DNA of 64,000 bases, taken from the NCBI RefSeq assembly GCF_009496005.1, contig NZ_WIBF01000004.1, positions 248,001-312,000 on the forward strand. Direction: 5' to 3'. The position numbers and the translations under genes are program-made. Numbering within the stretch: the first letter of the stretch is position 1; each line of letters opens with the position of its first letter. Below, piece by piece: positions 32,225-41,412 of the stretch. The notes below the pieces were generated by a model, which saw only the letters and a program-made list of their open reading frames with translations, was not told where the DNA came from and ran no database searches. Source of the DNA: Tritonibacter litoralis. GTDB lineage: Bacteria; Pseudomonadota; Alphaproteobacteria; Rhodobacterales; Rhodobacteraceae.

Positions 32225-35200
32225 TTGCGTTTTTCCAAACTGCGGTTGAACGGTTTCAAAAGCTTTGTTGATCCCACCGATCTGATTATTTCCGATGGTC
32301 TGACCGGCGTTGTTGGCCCCAATGGCTGTGGCAAGTCGAACCTGCTTGAGGCGTTGCGTTGGGTGATGGGGGAAAACCGCCCCAAGGCGATGCGCGGCGG
32401 GGGGATGGAAGATGTGATCTTTGCCGGGGCCAGTGCGCGTGCGGCGCGCAACTTTGCCGAAGTGAGCCTGCAGATCGACAATACAGACCGGCTGGCGCCT
32501 TCGGGGTTTAATGACGCGGATCAGCTGGACATTGTGCGCCGGATCACGCGGGACGTAGGCAGCGCCTACAAGGCCAACGGCAAAGATACCCGCGCCCGTG
32601 ATGTGCAGATGCTGTTTGCCGATGCCTCAACCGGGGCTCATTCGCCGTCTCTGGTGCGGCAGGGGCAGATCTCGGAGTTGATCAACGCAAAGCCCAAGGC
32701 GCGCCGTCGTATCCTGGAGGAAGCGGCGGGGATTTCGGGGCTGTATCAGCGTCGTCACGAGGCGGAGCTGAAGCTGAAGAACACCGAACAGAACTTGTTG
32801 CGGGTGGATGATGTGATTGAACAGCTGGCGGGCCAATTGGGTCAGCTGGCGCGTCAGGCCCGTCAGGCCGCGCGGTATCGCAGCATCGGTGAAACGCTGC
32901 GCCATGCCGAAGGGGCGCTGTTGTATCGCCGCTGGAGGGAGGCGGATGTGGCGCGGCTGGCGTCAGAAGAGACCCTGCGCATTCGCGTCACCCAAGCTGC
33001 CAAGGGCGAGGCTTTGTCGCGCGCGGCGGCTGAAAAGCGCGGCGCGGCGGATGTCAAACTGCCCCCCTTGCGGGAGGAAGAGGCGATTGCGACCGCGATC
33101 CTGCAACGGCTTGTGGTGCAACGCGATGCGCTGTCGGATCAGGAAACACAGGCGCGCCAGACCATTGAAACGCTTAACAACCGGATCCGTCAACTGGGCG
33201 CGGATATCGAGCGCGAAAGCGGGTTGAACCGCGACGCCGGTGAGACGATCGAGCGTTTGGAGTGGGAACAGCGTGAGCTGGAAAAGGCAGGCGACGGGCA
33301 GGGCGACCGGCTGGAAGAGGCCGCCGAGCTGATGCGTAACGCCACAACGGTCTTGCAGCGGCGCGAGGATCATCTGGCGCAAGTCACCGAAGATGTGGCG
33401 CGTCTGGCCGCCCGCCATCAATCCGCGCGTCGTTTGGTCGAAGATTGCAAACGCGCGGCTGAGCGGGCCCACACCGAAGGGGCCACCGCGCGCGCGGCAA
33501 TGGAAGCCGCGCGCGATGGGTTGGCGCAGGCGCAAGACCGTCGCGAAACGGTTATTGAGACCGAAGAAGAGGCGCGCGCCGCCTCTGAGGCGGCTGAAGA
33601 GGCGCTGGCTGCCGCGGATGAATTGCGCACCGAAACTCAGTCCCGCGAGGCGGAAGCCCGCGCGCAACGCTCCGAAGCGGATGGCGAATTGGGCGCGTTA
33701 CGGTCCGAGGCTGCGGCCCTGGCGAAACTGGTGGCGCGCGACACAGCCGAAGGCGGCCAGGTTCTGGACGCGCTGCGTGTAGAGCCGGGATATGAAAAGG
33801 CGCTGGGGGCGGCACTGGCCGACGATCTGCGCGCGCCTTTGGCGGAGATTGATGGCCCATCCGGTTGGGTGACTTTGCAGGGGTATGACCGCGAGTCGGC
33901 GCTGCCCGAAGGGGTGAAGCCCCTGGCCTTGTTCGTGTCTGGGCCCGAGGCGTTGTCGCGGCGGATGACCCAGATTGGTGTGGTCGACGCGGATCAGGCG
34001 CGCCACATGCAGCCGCGCCTGCGTCCGGGGCAGCGTTTGGTGACCCTGGAAGGGGATCTGTGGCGTTGGGATGGTTATCGGACCTGGGCCGAGGACGCGC
34101 CAAGCGCTGCTGCGCTGCGTCTGGAGCAGATGAACCGGCTGGAGGCGCTCAAGCAAGAAGTCTCGCATGCGGAGGCGCGGGCCGATGGTCTGGCGGCGGC
34201 GCATGATGCGTTGCAGCGCCAATTGGCTGAGGTGACCGAAGCCGACCAAGCCGCGCGTCAGGCCCGCCGGGTGGCGGATCAGCGGGTGGCGGACGCAGCC
34301 CGCGCGCTCAGCAAGGCGGAGGCGGATTGCAATCTGGCAGAGGCCAAGCTGGAGACTTTGGCGGTGTCTTTGGCGCGTCATGATGAGGATGCCGAGGTCG
34401 CGCTGGAGCGATTGGAAGAGGCGCAGGAAGCCTCGGAAGAGCTGCCGGATCTGGAAACGGCCCGTGCAGGCGTCGAAGAGATCAAGCACAGTGTAGAGGC
34501 AGCGCGGATCACGATGATAAGCCACCGCTCGGCCCATGATGAGCTGCGTCGTGACGGAGAGGCGCGTATTCGCCGCAAGCAAGAGGTGATCAAAGAGCTG
34601 TCAGGCTGGAACCACCGTCTGGAAACGGCGGGCCGCCGGATTGCGGAACTGGTGGAACGTCGGGACGCCAGCCAAGACGAGCTGGAAGAGGCCATGGCCA
34701 AACCGGCTGAGATCGAAGAGACCCGTGAAGAGCTGAACGAGTCGATTGCAGATGCCGAGGCGCGCAAATCCGCCGCAACCGAGGCGTTGATTGCCGCCGA
34801 AGCGGCGGTGCGCGAGGCTGCGCAACACGAAAAGGAAGCCGAGCGTCTGGCCTCGGAAGCGCGCGAAGAGCGGGCCCGTGCCGAGGCCCTGACCGACAGT
34901 GCGCGCGAAGCCGTTCAGGCTGCTGCAGGCCGGATCATCGAAGAGCAGCAGGCAACGCCGCAGGTTCTATTGGAACGTCTGGCCGTGGATCCCGAAGAGA
35001 TCGAAGCGGTTGAGGTTCTGGAAGAGCAGGTGGGGCAGCTCAAACGTCAGCGCGATTCGCTGGGGGCTGTGAACCTGCGTGCCGAAGAGGACGCGCGCGG
35101 GATTCAGGTCGAACATGACGAGCTGGTCAGTGAAAAGCAGGATCTGGAAGAGGCGGTGAAAACCCTGCGGGCGGGGATTTCCAGTCTGAACCGCGAAGGC

Positions 35201-35680
35201 CGCGAGCGCCTGTTGACGGCTTTTGAACAGGTCAACAGCAGCTTTTCATTGTTGTTTCAGCATTTGTTTGGCGGCGGTGAGGCCAATTTGGTGATGGTCG
35301 AAAGCGATGACCCGCTGGATGCAGGGCTCGAGATCATGTGCCAACCGCCAGGCAAGAAACTGTCGACCCTGTCGCTGTTGTCGGGCGGGGAACAGACGTT
35401 GACCGCGCTGGCGCTGATCTTTGCGGTGTTCCTGTCCAACCCCGCGCCGATCTGCGTGCTGGACGAGGTCGACGCGCCGCTGGATGATGCCAATGTCACC
35501 CGGTTCTGCGATCTTTTGGATGAGATGTGCCGCCAGACTGATACGCGTTTTCTGATCATCACCCACCATGCGGTGACGATGGCGCGGATGGATCGGCTGT
35601 TTGGGGTGACCATGCAGGAAAAAGGCGTGAGCCAGCTTGTCTCTGTTGACCTGAAAAAGGCCGAAGCACTGGTGGCGTAA
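32225..35680 (+). CDS. smc: Chromosome segregation protein SMC
   Basis: About 1151 residues, normal for bacterial SMC. It starts at TTG 32225, which follows AAGAGG and gives the conserved L-R-L-N-G-F-K-S-F opening. Walker A is G-P-N-G-C-G-K-S-N near residue 32; two long Ala/Glu/Arg coiled coils flank a hinge around 505-625; the C-terminal head has the signature L-L-S-G-G-E-Q-T-L-T and Walker B C-V-L-D-E-V-D-A-P-L-D. It dimerises at the hinge and condenses DNA with ScpA/ScpB, which are not in this window. Confidence 0.96.
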   Translation: MRFSKLRLNGFKSFVDPTDLIISDGLTGVVGPNGCGKSNLLEALRWVMGENRPKAMRGGGMEDVIFAGASARAARNFAEVSLQIDNTDRLAPSGFNDADQLDIVRRITRDVGSAYKANGKDTRARDVQMLFADASTGAHSPSLVRQGQISELINAKPKARRRILEEAAGISGLYQRRHEAELKLKNTEQNLLRVDDVIEQLAGQLGQLARQARQAARYRSIGETLRHAEGALLYRRWREADVARLASEETLRIRVTQAAKGEALSRAAAEKRGAADVKLPPLREEEAIATAILQRLVVQRDALSDQETQARQTIETLNNRIRQLGADIERESGLNRDAGETIERLEWEQRELEKAGDGQGDRLEEAAELMRNATTVLQRREDHLAQVTEDVARLAARHQSARRLVEDCKRAAERAHTEGATARAAMEAARDGLAQAQDRRETVIETEEEARAASEAAEEALAAADELRTETQSREAEARAQRSEADGELGALRSEAAALAKLVARDTAEGGQVLDALRVEPGYEKALGAALADDLRAPLAEIDGPSGWVTLQGYDRESALPEGVKPLALFVSGPEALSRRMTQIGVVDADQARHMQPRLRPGQRLVTLEGDLWRWDGYRTWAEDAPSAAALRLEQMNRLEALKQEVSHAEARADGLAAAHDALQRQLAEVTEADQAARQARRVADQRVADAARALSKAEADCNLAEAKLETLAVSLARHDEDAEVALERLEEAQEASEELPDLETARAGVEEIKHSVEAARITMISHRSAHDELRRDGEARIRRKQEVIKELSGWNHRLETAGRRIAELVERRDASQDELEEAMAKPAEIEETREELNESIADAEARKSAATEALIAAEAAVREAAQHEKEAERLASEAREERARAEALTDSAREAVQAAAGRIIEEQQATPQVLLERLAVDPEEIEAVEVLEEQVGQLKRQRDSLGAVNLRAEEDARGIQVEHDELVSEKQDLEEAVKTLRAGISSLNREGRERLLTAFEQVNSSFSLLFQHLFGGGEANLVMVESDDPLDAGLEIMCQPPGKKLSTLSLLSGGEQTLTALALIFAVFLSNPAPICVLDEVDAPLDDANVTRFCDLLDEMCRQTDTRFLIITHHAVTMARMDRLFGVTMQEKGVSQLVSVDLKKAEALVA

Positions 35681-35734
35681 CGGATCTGTTTCTAAGGTGC
35701 GCCTGTAAGAGGAACCCATATTGGGAAGGGTATT

Positions 35735-36217
35735 ATGAAAAACGGATTTTCACTATTGGGCGCAGTCGCCGCCCTGTCGCTGATGCTGACTCCTGCGGTT
35801 GCTGAGGAAGGCGAGAATGTCACCGCCTTGACCGCGGACAGTCTGGCGCAGTTTCTGGATGCAGAGGACATCAGTTACACGCTTGAGGCGGATGATGTTG
35901 GCGATCCGAAATTCTCGATCGATTATTACGGGATCGAGTTCAAAGTCTTTTACTATGGCTGTCGTGACAATGTGGATTGCGACGCGATCCAGTTTTACTC
36001 CGGCTATGATCTGAACGGCGGCATGCGCCTGTCCAAGATCAACACCTGGAACACCGAAAACCGTTTTTCGCGGGCCTATATCTCGGATGAGGGGTCGGTC
36101 TGGATCGAGCATGATGTGCTGTTGGGTCAGCACGGGCTGCACCCGGATGATTTTGCCCAGACCATCGGGGCCTGGGCCGGTGTTTTGAAAGAGTTTGAGG
36201 AGTTTATCGGCTGGTGA
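35735..36217 (+). CDS. Exported YbjN-domain protein
   Basis: A 160-residue protein with a signal peptide ending near A-V-A-E (residue 23). The mature part has the YbjN pattern: L-A-Q-F-L-D-A-E-D, Y-Y-G-x-E-F-K-V-F-Y-Y-G-C, an aromatic S-G-Y-D stretch and W-N-T-E-N-R-F-S-R-A-Y near 105, and V-W-I-E-H-D-V. The two cysteines (C-R-D-N-V-D-C) may form a disulfide in the periplasm. YbjN-fold proteins resemble type III secretion chaperones. The function here is unknown. Confidence 0.75.
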   Translation: MKNGFSLLGAVAALSLMLTPAVAEEGENVTALTADSLAQFLDAEDISYTLEADDVGDPKFSIDYYGIEFKVFYYGCRDNVDCDAIQFYSGYDLNGGMRLSKINTWNTENRFSRAYISDEGSVWIEHDVLLGQHGLHPDDFAQTIGAWAGVLKEFEEFIGW

Positions 36218-36221
36218 GCCA

Positions 36222-36250
36222 CGGGCGTCACGGCAACGTGACGCCTGTTT
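36222..36250 (+). terminator. Hairpin after the YbjN gene
   Basis: GGCGTCAC and GTGACGCC form a perfect 8-bp stem with a 6-nt loop, extendable by two pairs, starting a few bases after the stop codon and followed by TGTTT. It is a probable terminator with a poor T-run. Confidence 0.5.
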
Positions 36251-36276
36251 CAGGGCTTTGTCCCTAAGATGATGGC

Positions 36277-36633
36277 ATGAGACATCTTCTGCTTTTGATT
36301 ATATGTGGCTTGCCATTGCCGGTGAGTGCCGGTGAATGGGCGTTGCGCCCCAATGATCGTCCGTTTACCGACGAAGAGCTGGCCCGCCTGCCAGAGCGCA
36401 GCTTTGTGTTCTATGATGATGGCGAGTCGATCTATGGGCCGGATGGGGCCTATTCCTATACGTTTTCCGCGGCCAATGGGGGCGGAACATCCTGGGGCAG
36501 TTATCACATCGCGCAGGATGGCAGCGTTTGTGTGGAGTTCGTTGGCGGTGCCACGCGCTGTGATGTGTTGGTTCACAGCGGATCACGGGTGGTGTTGCTG
36601 ACCGAAGATGGCGAGCGCTATCCGGTGCGCTGA
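36277..36633 (+). CDS. Small exported protein of unknown function
   Basis: 118 residues with a clear signal peptide (M-R-H-L-L-L-L-I-I-C-G-L, cleavage after V-S-A near residue 18). The mature part has R-P-F-T-D-E-E-L, then an aromatic/Gly repeat-like region (F-Y-D-D-G-E-S-I-Y-G-P-D-G) and a W-G-S-Y-x-I-x-x-D-G-S-V-C-V segment with two cysteines. This pattern resembles small periplasmic lectin- or beta-sheet-type proteins common in Roseobacters, but I cannot name a family. Confidence 0.65.
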   Translation: MRHLLLLIICGLPLPVSAGEWALRPNDRPFTDEELARLPERSFVFYDDGESIYGPDGAYSYTFSAANGGGTSWGSYHIAQDGSVCVEFVGGATRCDVLVHSGSRVVLLTEDGERYPVR

Positions 36634-36667
36634 CCTCCGGTCATGGTCAGAATGAACTGACCTCCAG

Positions 36668-37837
36668 TCACAGGCGGTTCAACAATTCCGGCGTTGGCCA
36701 AGCATCAGCTGGCAGGCCCAGACGGGATTGTTCAGCCTGCACCGCTTGGCGGGTTTTGGCGCCAAGGATGCCGTCGATCTTGCCCACGTCATAACCTTTG
36801 GCCTGAAGCCGCTGCTGCAGCTGTTTCATCTGGGTGCCGTTCAGACCGGTTTCGGGCTGGCCTGCATCATAGACCTGCGCGCCATCCAAACGGGTGGCGA
36901 AATAGGCGGCGGTCAGAACATAGGTAAAACTTTGGTTCCATTCGAAATAGACGTCGAAATTGGGATAGGCGAGGAACGCGGGCCCTTTGTGCCCCTGGGG
37001 CAGGATCAGGGCGGCGTTCATATCGTCAAAGGGCAGATCACCTGTGCGGGGCTGAACCCCCTTGGCGCGCCAATCCGAGATAAGGCGTTTGTTGGTAATG
37101 CCTGTTTCCGACAGGTCCAACCCTTCGGGGATACGCACCTCTTGCAGCCAGGGCTGATCTGCGGACCAACCCAGCTCTGACAGCATTTTGGCTGCAGACA
37201 TCAGCGCATCCGGCGCTGAGGTCTTGAGCGTCACGTGGCCGTCGCCATCCGCATCCACCCCGTTTTCCAGAATGTCGCGGGGCAGCATCTGGACCATGCC
37301 AATCTCTCCGGCCCAGGCACCGGTTGTTTTATTGGGGTCAAAATCTCCCTTAGAAAACAATTCGATGGCTGCAAAGATCTGCGGGCGGAACAACTCGGGG
37401 CGGCGGCAGTCATGGGCTAGGGTCACCAGCGCATTGCGCGTGTTGAAATCGCCCTGAAATGCGCCGTAGTCGGTCTCAAACGCCCAGAATGCCAGAAGCA
37501 CGCCCCGATCGATGCCATATGTCGTCTCGATTCGGCGGAACACGCTGTCAAATTTGGACGACATGGCCTGACCGCGATCAATCCGGTTTTGAGAGATCAG
37601 ACGGCGGGAAAAATCGATAAAGGGTTTTTGAAACACCCCTTGGGCACGGTCGGCATTCAGGACCTTTTGATCCTTGCGCACACCGCGAAAGAAGTCGTTC
37701 ACGGTCTTTTGGTCATAGCCTGCGCTGATGGCTTCGTTTTTGAGCCCCAGAACAAAATTGGAGAACTCCCCTCCACATTGAGCGGCGGCGGAAAGCGGTG
37801 CCAGAGCAAGCGCGATGGTAAAAGGCAAGAAACGCAT
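36668..37837 (-). CDS. Lytic murein transglycosylase (MltB type) with peptidoglycan-binding domain
   Basis: A 389-residue exported enzyme that cleaves the MurNAc-GlcNAc bond to anhydromuropeptides. The signal peptide ends A-A-A-Q near residue 20; the catalytic Glu is in F-W-A-F-E-T-D-Y-G near 110; I-G-M-V-Q-M-L-P-R-D follows. The last 60 residues form a PG_binding_1 domain (M-K-Q-L-Q-Q-R-L-Q-A-K-G-Y). ATG 37837 follows CAGGACGG; a longer frame to 37867 lacks a leader. It is convergent with the small exported gene. Confidence 0.92.
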   Translation of the reverse strand: MRFLPFTIALALAPLSAAAQCGGEFSNFVLGLKNEAISAGYDQKTVNDFFRGVRKDQKVLNADRAQGVFQKPFIDFSRRLISQNRIDRGQAMSSKFDSVFRRIETTYGIDRGVLLAFWAFETDYGAFQGDFNTRNALVTLAHDCRRPELFRPQIFAAIELFSKGDFDPNKTTGAWAGEIGMVQMLPRDILENGVDADGDGHVTLKTSAPDALMSAAKMLSELGWSADQPWLQEVRIPEGLDLSETGITNKRLISDWRAKGVQPRTGDLPFDDMNAALILPQGHKGPAFLAYPNFDVYFEWNQSFTYVLTAAYFATRLDGAQVYDAGQPETGLNGTQMKQLQQRLQAKGYDVGKIDGILGAKTRQAVQAEQSRLGLPADAWPTPELLNRL

Positions 37838-37873
37838 AGGGGCCGTCCTGAAAATGTCTCCGGCCACTTTTTG

Positions 37874-38785
37874 CTAGAAGAGCAGCGCCAAAGCAACTGA
37901 AACTGTCAGAAATGTTGCCCAAACCCGCCAGAGAATTGCGCTGGTTTTACGAATGTCCTGCGGGGTGAGCGTTTTGCGCCCTGCGTCATGAACCCAGGGA
38001 AACACCTGCATTTTGCCATCATAAGAGCGCGGGCCCGCAAGGGCGCAACCCAGGACACGGGCCATAGCGGCCTCGGGCCAGCCTGCATTGGGGGAGCGGT
38101 GCAGGCGCGCGTCACGGCGGATGTCGAGGAGGTCGAGCACCCGCCCGCCCGTGGCTGCGATCAACAGGGATGTCAGCCGGGCTGGCACAAGGTTCAATAG
38201 ATCATCGAGCCGGGCCGCAGCCCATCCGAATTGCAGGTAATGCGCGGTACGATAGCCGATCATACTGTCGGCGGTATTGACCATCTTGTAGATGATGATG
38301 CCCGGCAGCCCTGCCACCAGAAACCAGAAAGCTGGGGCAATCACCCCGTCCGAAAAATTCTCGGCCCCGCTTTCGATGGCAGAGCGGGCGACCTGGCTCT
38401 GATCCATGTTGCGGGTGTCGCGGCTGACGATCATCGAGACGGCATAACGCCCGGCTGACAGATCCCGGTCCAGCCCATCGGCCACGGCGTTCACGTGATC
38501 CACCAGCGAACGCTGTGCAAGAAGGATGGCCGCGATCACAACGCTGACCACCGGACCCAAGTGTGACGCGCCATAACCAAGGCCCGCACCAATCAGCAGC
38601 AGAAGGCCGACGGTCAACACGCCTTTTAAGCGGCGGTGGCTGCCGTGGTTCAAGTGCGCATCGCACCAGCCGACCAGCCGCCCCATCAGAACCGCAGGGT
38701 GGGGACAGCGCGACCAGAGCCATTTGGGCTCCCCCAGCAGCGCGTCCAGCAGGAGGGCCGGGATCAGTAACAGCGCGGTGCTCAC
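37874..38785 (-). CDS. cobD: Adenosylcobinamide-phosphate synthase CobD/CbiB
   Basis: A 303-residue membrane enzyme that attaches aminopropanol (phosphate) to the corrin f side chain. The opening reads [10 protein letters not shown], followed by H-P-A-V-L-M-G-R-L; the core has S-R-D-T-R-N-M-D and [10 protein letters not shown], and [12 protein letters not shown] follows near 240. It starts with GTG 38785, overlapping the cobC stop by GTGA. It works with the CobC-type enzyme encoded just upstream. Confidence 0.93.
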   Translation of the reverse strand: MSTALLLIPALLLDALLGEPKWLWSRCPHPAVLMGRLVGWCDAHLNHGSHRRLKGVLTVGLLLLIGAGLGYGASHLGPVVSVVIAAILLAQRSLVDHVNAVADGLDRDLSAGRYAVSMIVSRDTRNMDQSQVARSAIESGAENFSDGVIAPAFWFLVAGLPGIIIYKMVNTADSMIGYRTAHYLQFGWAAARLDDLLNLVPARLTSLLIAATGGRVLDLLDIRRDARLHRSPNAGWPEAAMARVLGCALAGPRSYDGKMQVFPWVHDAGRKTLTPQDIRKTSAILWRVWATFLTVSVALALLF

Positions 38786-39732
38786 ACTGCAGCCTCGAGC
38801 CTTGACCACATGTCTGCGGGGGGCAATCCCAGACGCAAATAGGTGTCGGAATAGGGGAAAATGCGGCTCCAGATGTGGTGTTCTGCCAATTTGTTCTGCC
38901 AGGTCTTGGCATCTGGCACGTGATACAGGCGGAACAGATCGGTGCCGCCCGCCAGTGTCGCGCCGCGGGGGGCCATTAGCGCATCAAGGCGCGCGCAATC
39001 GGTTTTCAACCGCGCCCGTGTGGCATCGGCCCAATCGGTATCCGCAAGCGCCCGTGCGCCAATGCGGAGGGCGGGCCCCGAGACGGCCCAGGGCCCTTGC
39101 CAGTTGGACAGGCGCTGGATCAAGGCCGGATCACCAATCGCAAAGCCAAGGCGCAGCCCGGCCAGCCCCCAGAATTTGCCAAAGCTTTTGAGTATAAGGG
39201 TGCCGGGGCGTGTGGCCTCTGCCATCAGGCTGTGATCCGGACAGACGTCACAGAAGCTTTCGTCGATGATGGTCAGATCGGCGCTGATATCGCTGACCTG
39301 CCACAAACGTCCGTCGGGGTTGTTGGGGTGCACCATGACCTGCGCGTCCCGCGTCGGCGTGTCGCAGATCTGCCAGCCATGGCTGGCAAAGGCGGCCGCG
39401 TGTTCATTATAGGTGGGCCGGGTGATGTGCACCTGACCGGGGTCTGCCAGCGCGGGCAGCATCGCAATCAAGGCCGAGGCACCGGGCGCGGGCAGGATTG
39501 CCGCCCCCTCTGGCACCTGCCAGAACTGACGCGCGGCGGCGATCAGCGCATCCAGTTCAGCCTGATCCGGCAGAGCGCTCCAGTCGCGGTCCATGAGCTG
39601 TCCCGCCGGGTAGGGGGTTGGGTTGATGCCGGTCGACAGGTCAACCCAATCCGCGCGGGTGCCGCCAAATCGGGCCACAGCGGCAGACAGGTTGCCGCCG
39701 TGATCACGCGGGGTGTTTTGATCCTGCGTCAT
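38782..39732 (-). CDS. cobC: Threonine-phosphate decarboxylase / CobC aminotransferase
   Basis: A 316-residue fold-type-I PLP protein. It opens D-H-G-G-N-L, typical of CobC/CobD-like decarboxylases (H-G-G-N), followed by [11 protein letters not shown] Lys lies in [16 protein letters not shown] near residue 190. It makes (R)-1-amino-2-propanol phosphate for the cobalamin nucleotide loop. It overlaps cobD by 4 nt. The naming of these two genes is swapped between Salmonella and Pseudomonas conventions. Confidence 0.9.
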   Translation of the reverse strand: MTQDQNTPRDHGGNLSAAVARFGGTRADWVDLSTGINPTPYPAGQLMDRDWSALPDQAELDALIAAARQFWQVPEGAAILPAPGASALIAMLPALADPGQVHITRPTYNEHAAAFASHGWQICDTPTRDAQVMVHPNNPDGRLWQVSDISADLTIIDESFCDVCPDHSLMAEATRPGTLILKSFGKFWGLAGLRLGFAIGDPALIQRLSNWQGPWAVSGPALRIGARALADTDWADATRARLKTDCARLDALMAPRGATLAGGTDLFRLYHVPDAKTWQNKLAEHHIWSRIFPYSDTYLRLGLPPADMWSRLEAAV

Positions 39733-39823
39733 TGTCCGCCGTCCTCTTTACCGCTGGCTTGTGCGCAGGCGGTATGCCGGAGGCGGGCGCGTTAAACAAG
39801 AAACTTTGACGGGTTTCCGCGAT

Positions 39824-40807
39824 TCACACCATTTGATCGCGCCCATGGGGCAGATCCCATTCCAGAACCGGATTGACCGGCAGGATGCGATGCGGGTTAA
39901 TCGTGTCGTGGCTATAATGATAGTGACGCACGATGTGGTCAAAATTCACGGTCTGCGCCACGCCCGGCCATTGATACAGCTCCCGCGTATAGGCCCAGAG
40001 ATTCGGGTAGTCGATCAACCGTTTCTTGTTGCATTTGAAATGCAGGTGATAGACCGGATCAAAGCGGACCAGCGTGGTGAATAGGCGCCAGTCGGCTTCG
40101 GTCACGCGGTTGCCCATCAGGTAGCGGTGCTGGGACAAGAGATCCTCGAGCCAGTCGAGCGTGTCAAACAGCGGGTGCACTGCCGTGTCATACGCATCCT
40201 GCGAGGTCGCAAATCCACATTTGTACACGCCGTTGTTGACCTGATGATAGATCCGCTCGTTCACGGTTTCGATCGGCTCGCGCAGTTCTTCGGGCCAGAA
40301 GTCCAATGTGTTTCCGGTGATGCCATCAAAGGCCGCGTTGAACATGCGGATGATCTCGGAGCTTTCGTTCGAGACCACGGTGTTCTGTTGCTTGTCCCAC
40401 AGGATCGGCACCGTGACCCGGCCAGAATATTTGGGATCGGCGGTGGTGTAGATCTGATGTGCAAACTCTTTGCCCAAGAGCGTGTCACCGGTGGCGCCAT
40501 GGTCATCTTTTTCAAAGGTCCAGCCTTTGTCCAACATGTCGGGGTTTACAACTGAAACCGAGATATGCGCGCTCAGATCTTTCAGCTCGCGAAAGATCAG
40601 CGTGCGGTGGGCCCAGGGGCAGGCCAGCGAGACATAAAGGTGGTAACGCCCGCTTTCGGCTTTGAACCCGTCACGGCCCGAGGGGCCCGCGCTGCCATCT
40701 GCGGTGATCCAGTTGCGAAACTGCGCGGCGGACCGTTTGAATGCGCCACCTGTTGATTTGGTGTCGTACCATGTGTCGTGCCAGATGCCGTCTACCAAAA
40801 GTCCCAT
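39824..40807 (-). CDS. Glutathionyl-hydroquinone reductase (xi-class glutathione transferase, YqjG type)
   Basis: 327 residues, the size of YqjG/ECM4 proteins. The catalytic motif A-C-P-W-A-H-R lies near residue 62 in a thioredoxin-like domain; the C-terminal helical domain has T-E-A-D-W-R-L-F-T-T-L-V-R-F-D-P-V-Y. These enzymes reduce glutathionyl-hydroquinones using the active Cys. It is monocistronic in appearance. Confidence 0.92.
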   Translation of the reverse strand: MGLLVDGIWHDTWYDTKSTGGAFKRSAAQFRNWITADGSAGPSGRDGFKAESGRYHLYVSLACPWAHRTLIFRELKDLSAHISVSVVNPDMLDKGWTFEKDDHGATGDTLLGKEFAHQIYTTADPKYSGRVTVPILWDKQQNTVVSNESSEIIRMFNAAFDGITGNTLDFWPEELREPIETVNERIYHQVNNGVYKCGFATSQDAYDTAVHPLFDTLDWLEDLLSQHRYLMGNRVTEADWRLFTTLVRFDPVYHLHFKCNKKRLIDYPNLWAYTRELYQWPGVAQTVNFDHIVRHYHYSHDTINPHRILPVNPVLEWDLPHGRDQMV

Positions 40808-40952
40808 GTGTCGCTCCCGCTGTTGCTTGTTTTCTACTTAAGGCAGACGTTCATATGCGAAAATGCTGTTTTGCGCGCAGAAGCTCTGTATTCTTGCACA
40901 GGGGCACCGGCAGGCTGCGGTGACCCTAAGATTCGGTTTATTCATAAAATTT

Positions 40953-40980
40953 TATCGTTTATCGCTTATGGTTAACGATA
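40953..40980. promoter_or_regulatory. Inverted repeat upstream of the 41011 gene
   Basis: TATCGTT and AACGATA form a perfect 7-bp inverted repeat with a 14-bp centre in an AT-rich stretch, ending 30 bp before the downstream ATG. It could be an operator, or simply part of an AT-rich promoter region. Confidence 0.3.
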
Positions 40981-41010
40981 CCGTTACGAAGACCAGAAGG
41001 TGTAAAAGCC

Positions 41011-41367
41011 ATGACGACCTATGTCCCCAAAGCTGTCCAGGAGGCGCTGGATGCGGCCCGGATTGAGAACCTGCGCAAAAAGAGCCGTTTGCGGGTTGAA
41101 ACGGATGGCCAGTTTTTTCCGGTGCTGCGCCTGTGGGAAGACGGGTTTTCGGTTGATACCGAGACAGTGCCGCAATTGCGGGGACGGGTTGATCTGTTTG
41201 ATGGCGCGCGCCAATTGTCACAATGTCTAATCGTGGCGTCCGAAGAAGAGGGCGGCGAGATGCGGTATGAATTCAAGCGCTCTACCGCTGCCTCGGAACA
41301 GGCCCCGCTTGATTTTTATCAAGCGCCGGATGCGCCTGTTGGGCTGATCGAATCCAGCACAGAATAA
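41011..41367 (+). CDS. Conserved-looking small cytoplasmic protein, unknown function
   Basis: 118 residues with no signal peptide or membrane span. The N-terminus is helical and charged (A-V-Q-E-A-L-D-A-A-R); the middle is beta-rich (R-V-E-T-D-G-Q-F-F-P-V-L-R-L-W-E-D-G-F, V-D-L-F-D-G-x-x-Q-L); the end is acidic. The pattern recalls a small PilZ-like barrel but lacks a clear R-x-x-x-R motif, so I do not assign that family. It follows an AGAAGG-type site. Confidence 0.65.
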   Translation: MTTYVPKAVQEALDAARIENLRKKSRLRVETDGQFFPVLRLWEDGFSVDTETVPQLRGRVDLFDGARQLSQCLIVASEEEGGEMRYEFKRSTAASEQAPLDFYQAPDAPVGLIESSTE

Positions 41368-41377
41368 GCGTGGATGC

Positions 41378-41403
41378 GCGGCCCCGCCTGTGAGCAGGGC
41401 CGC
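41378..41403. terminator. Hairpin between convergent genes
   Basis: GCGGCCC and GGGCCGC form a perfect 7-bp stem with a 12-nt loop between the 41011 gene and the convergent PatB-type gene. It has no T-run on either strand, so termination is only suggested by position. Confidence 0.35.
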
Positions 41404-41412
41404 CGCTGCGAC

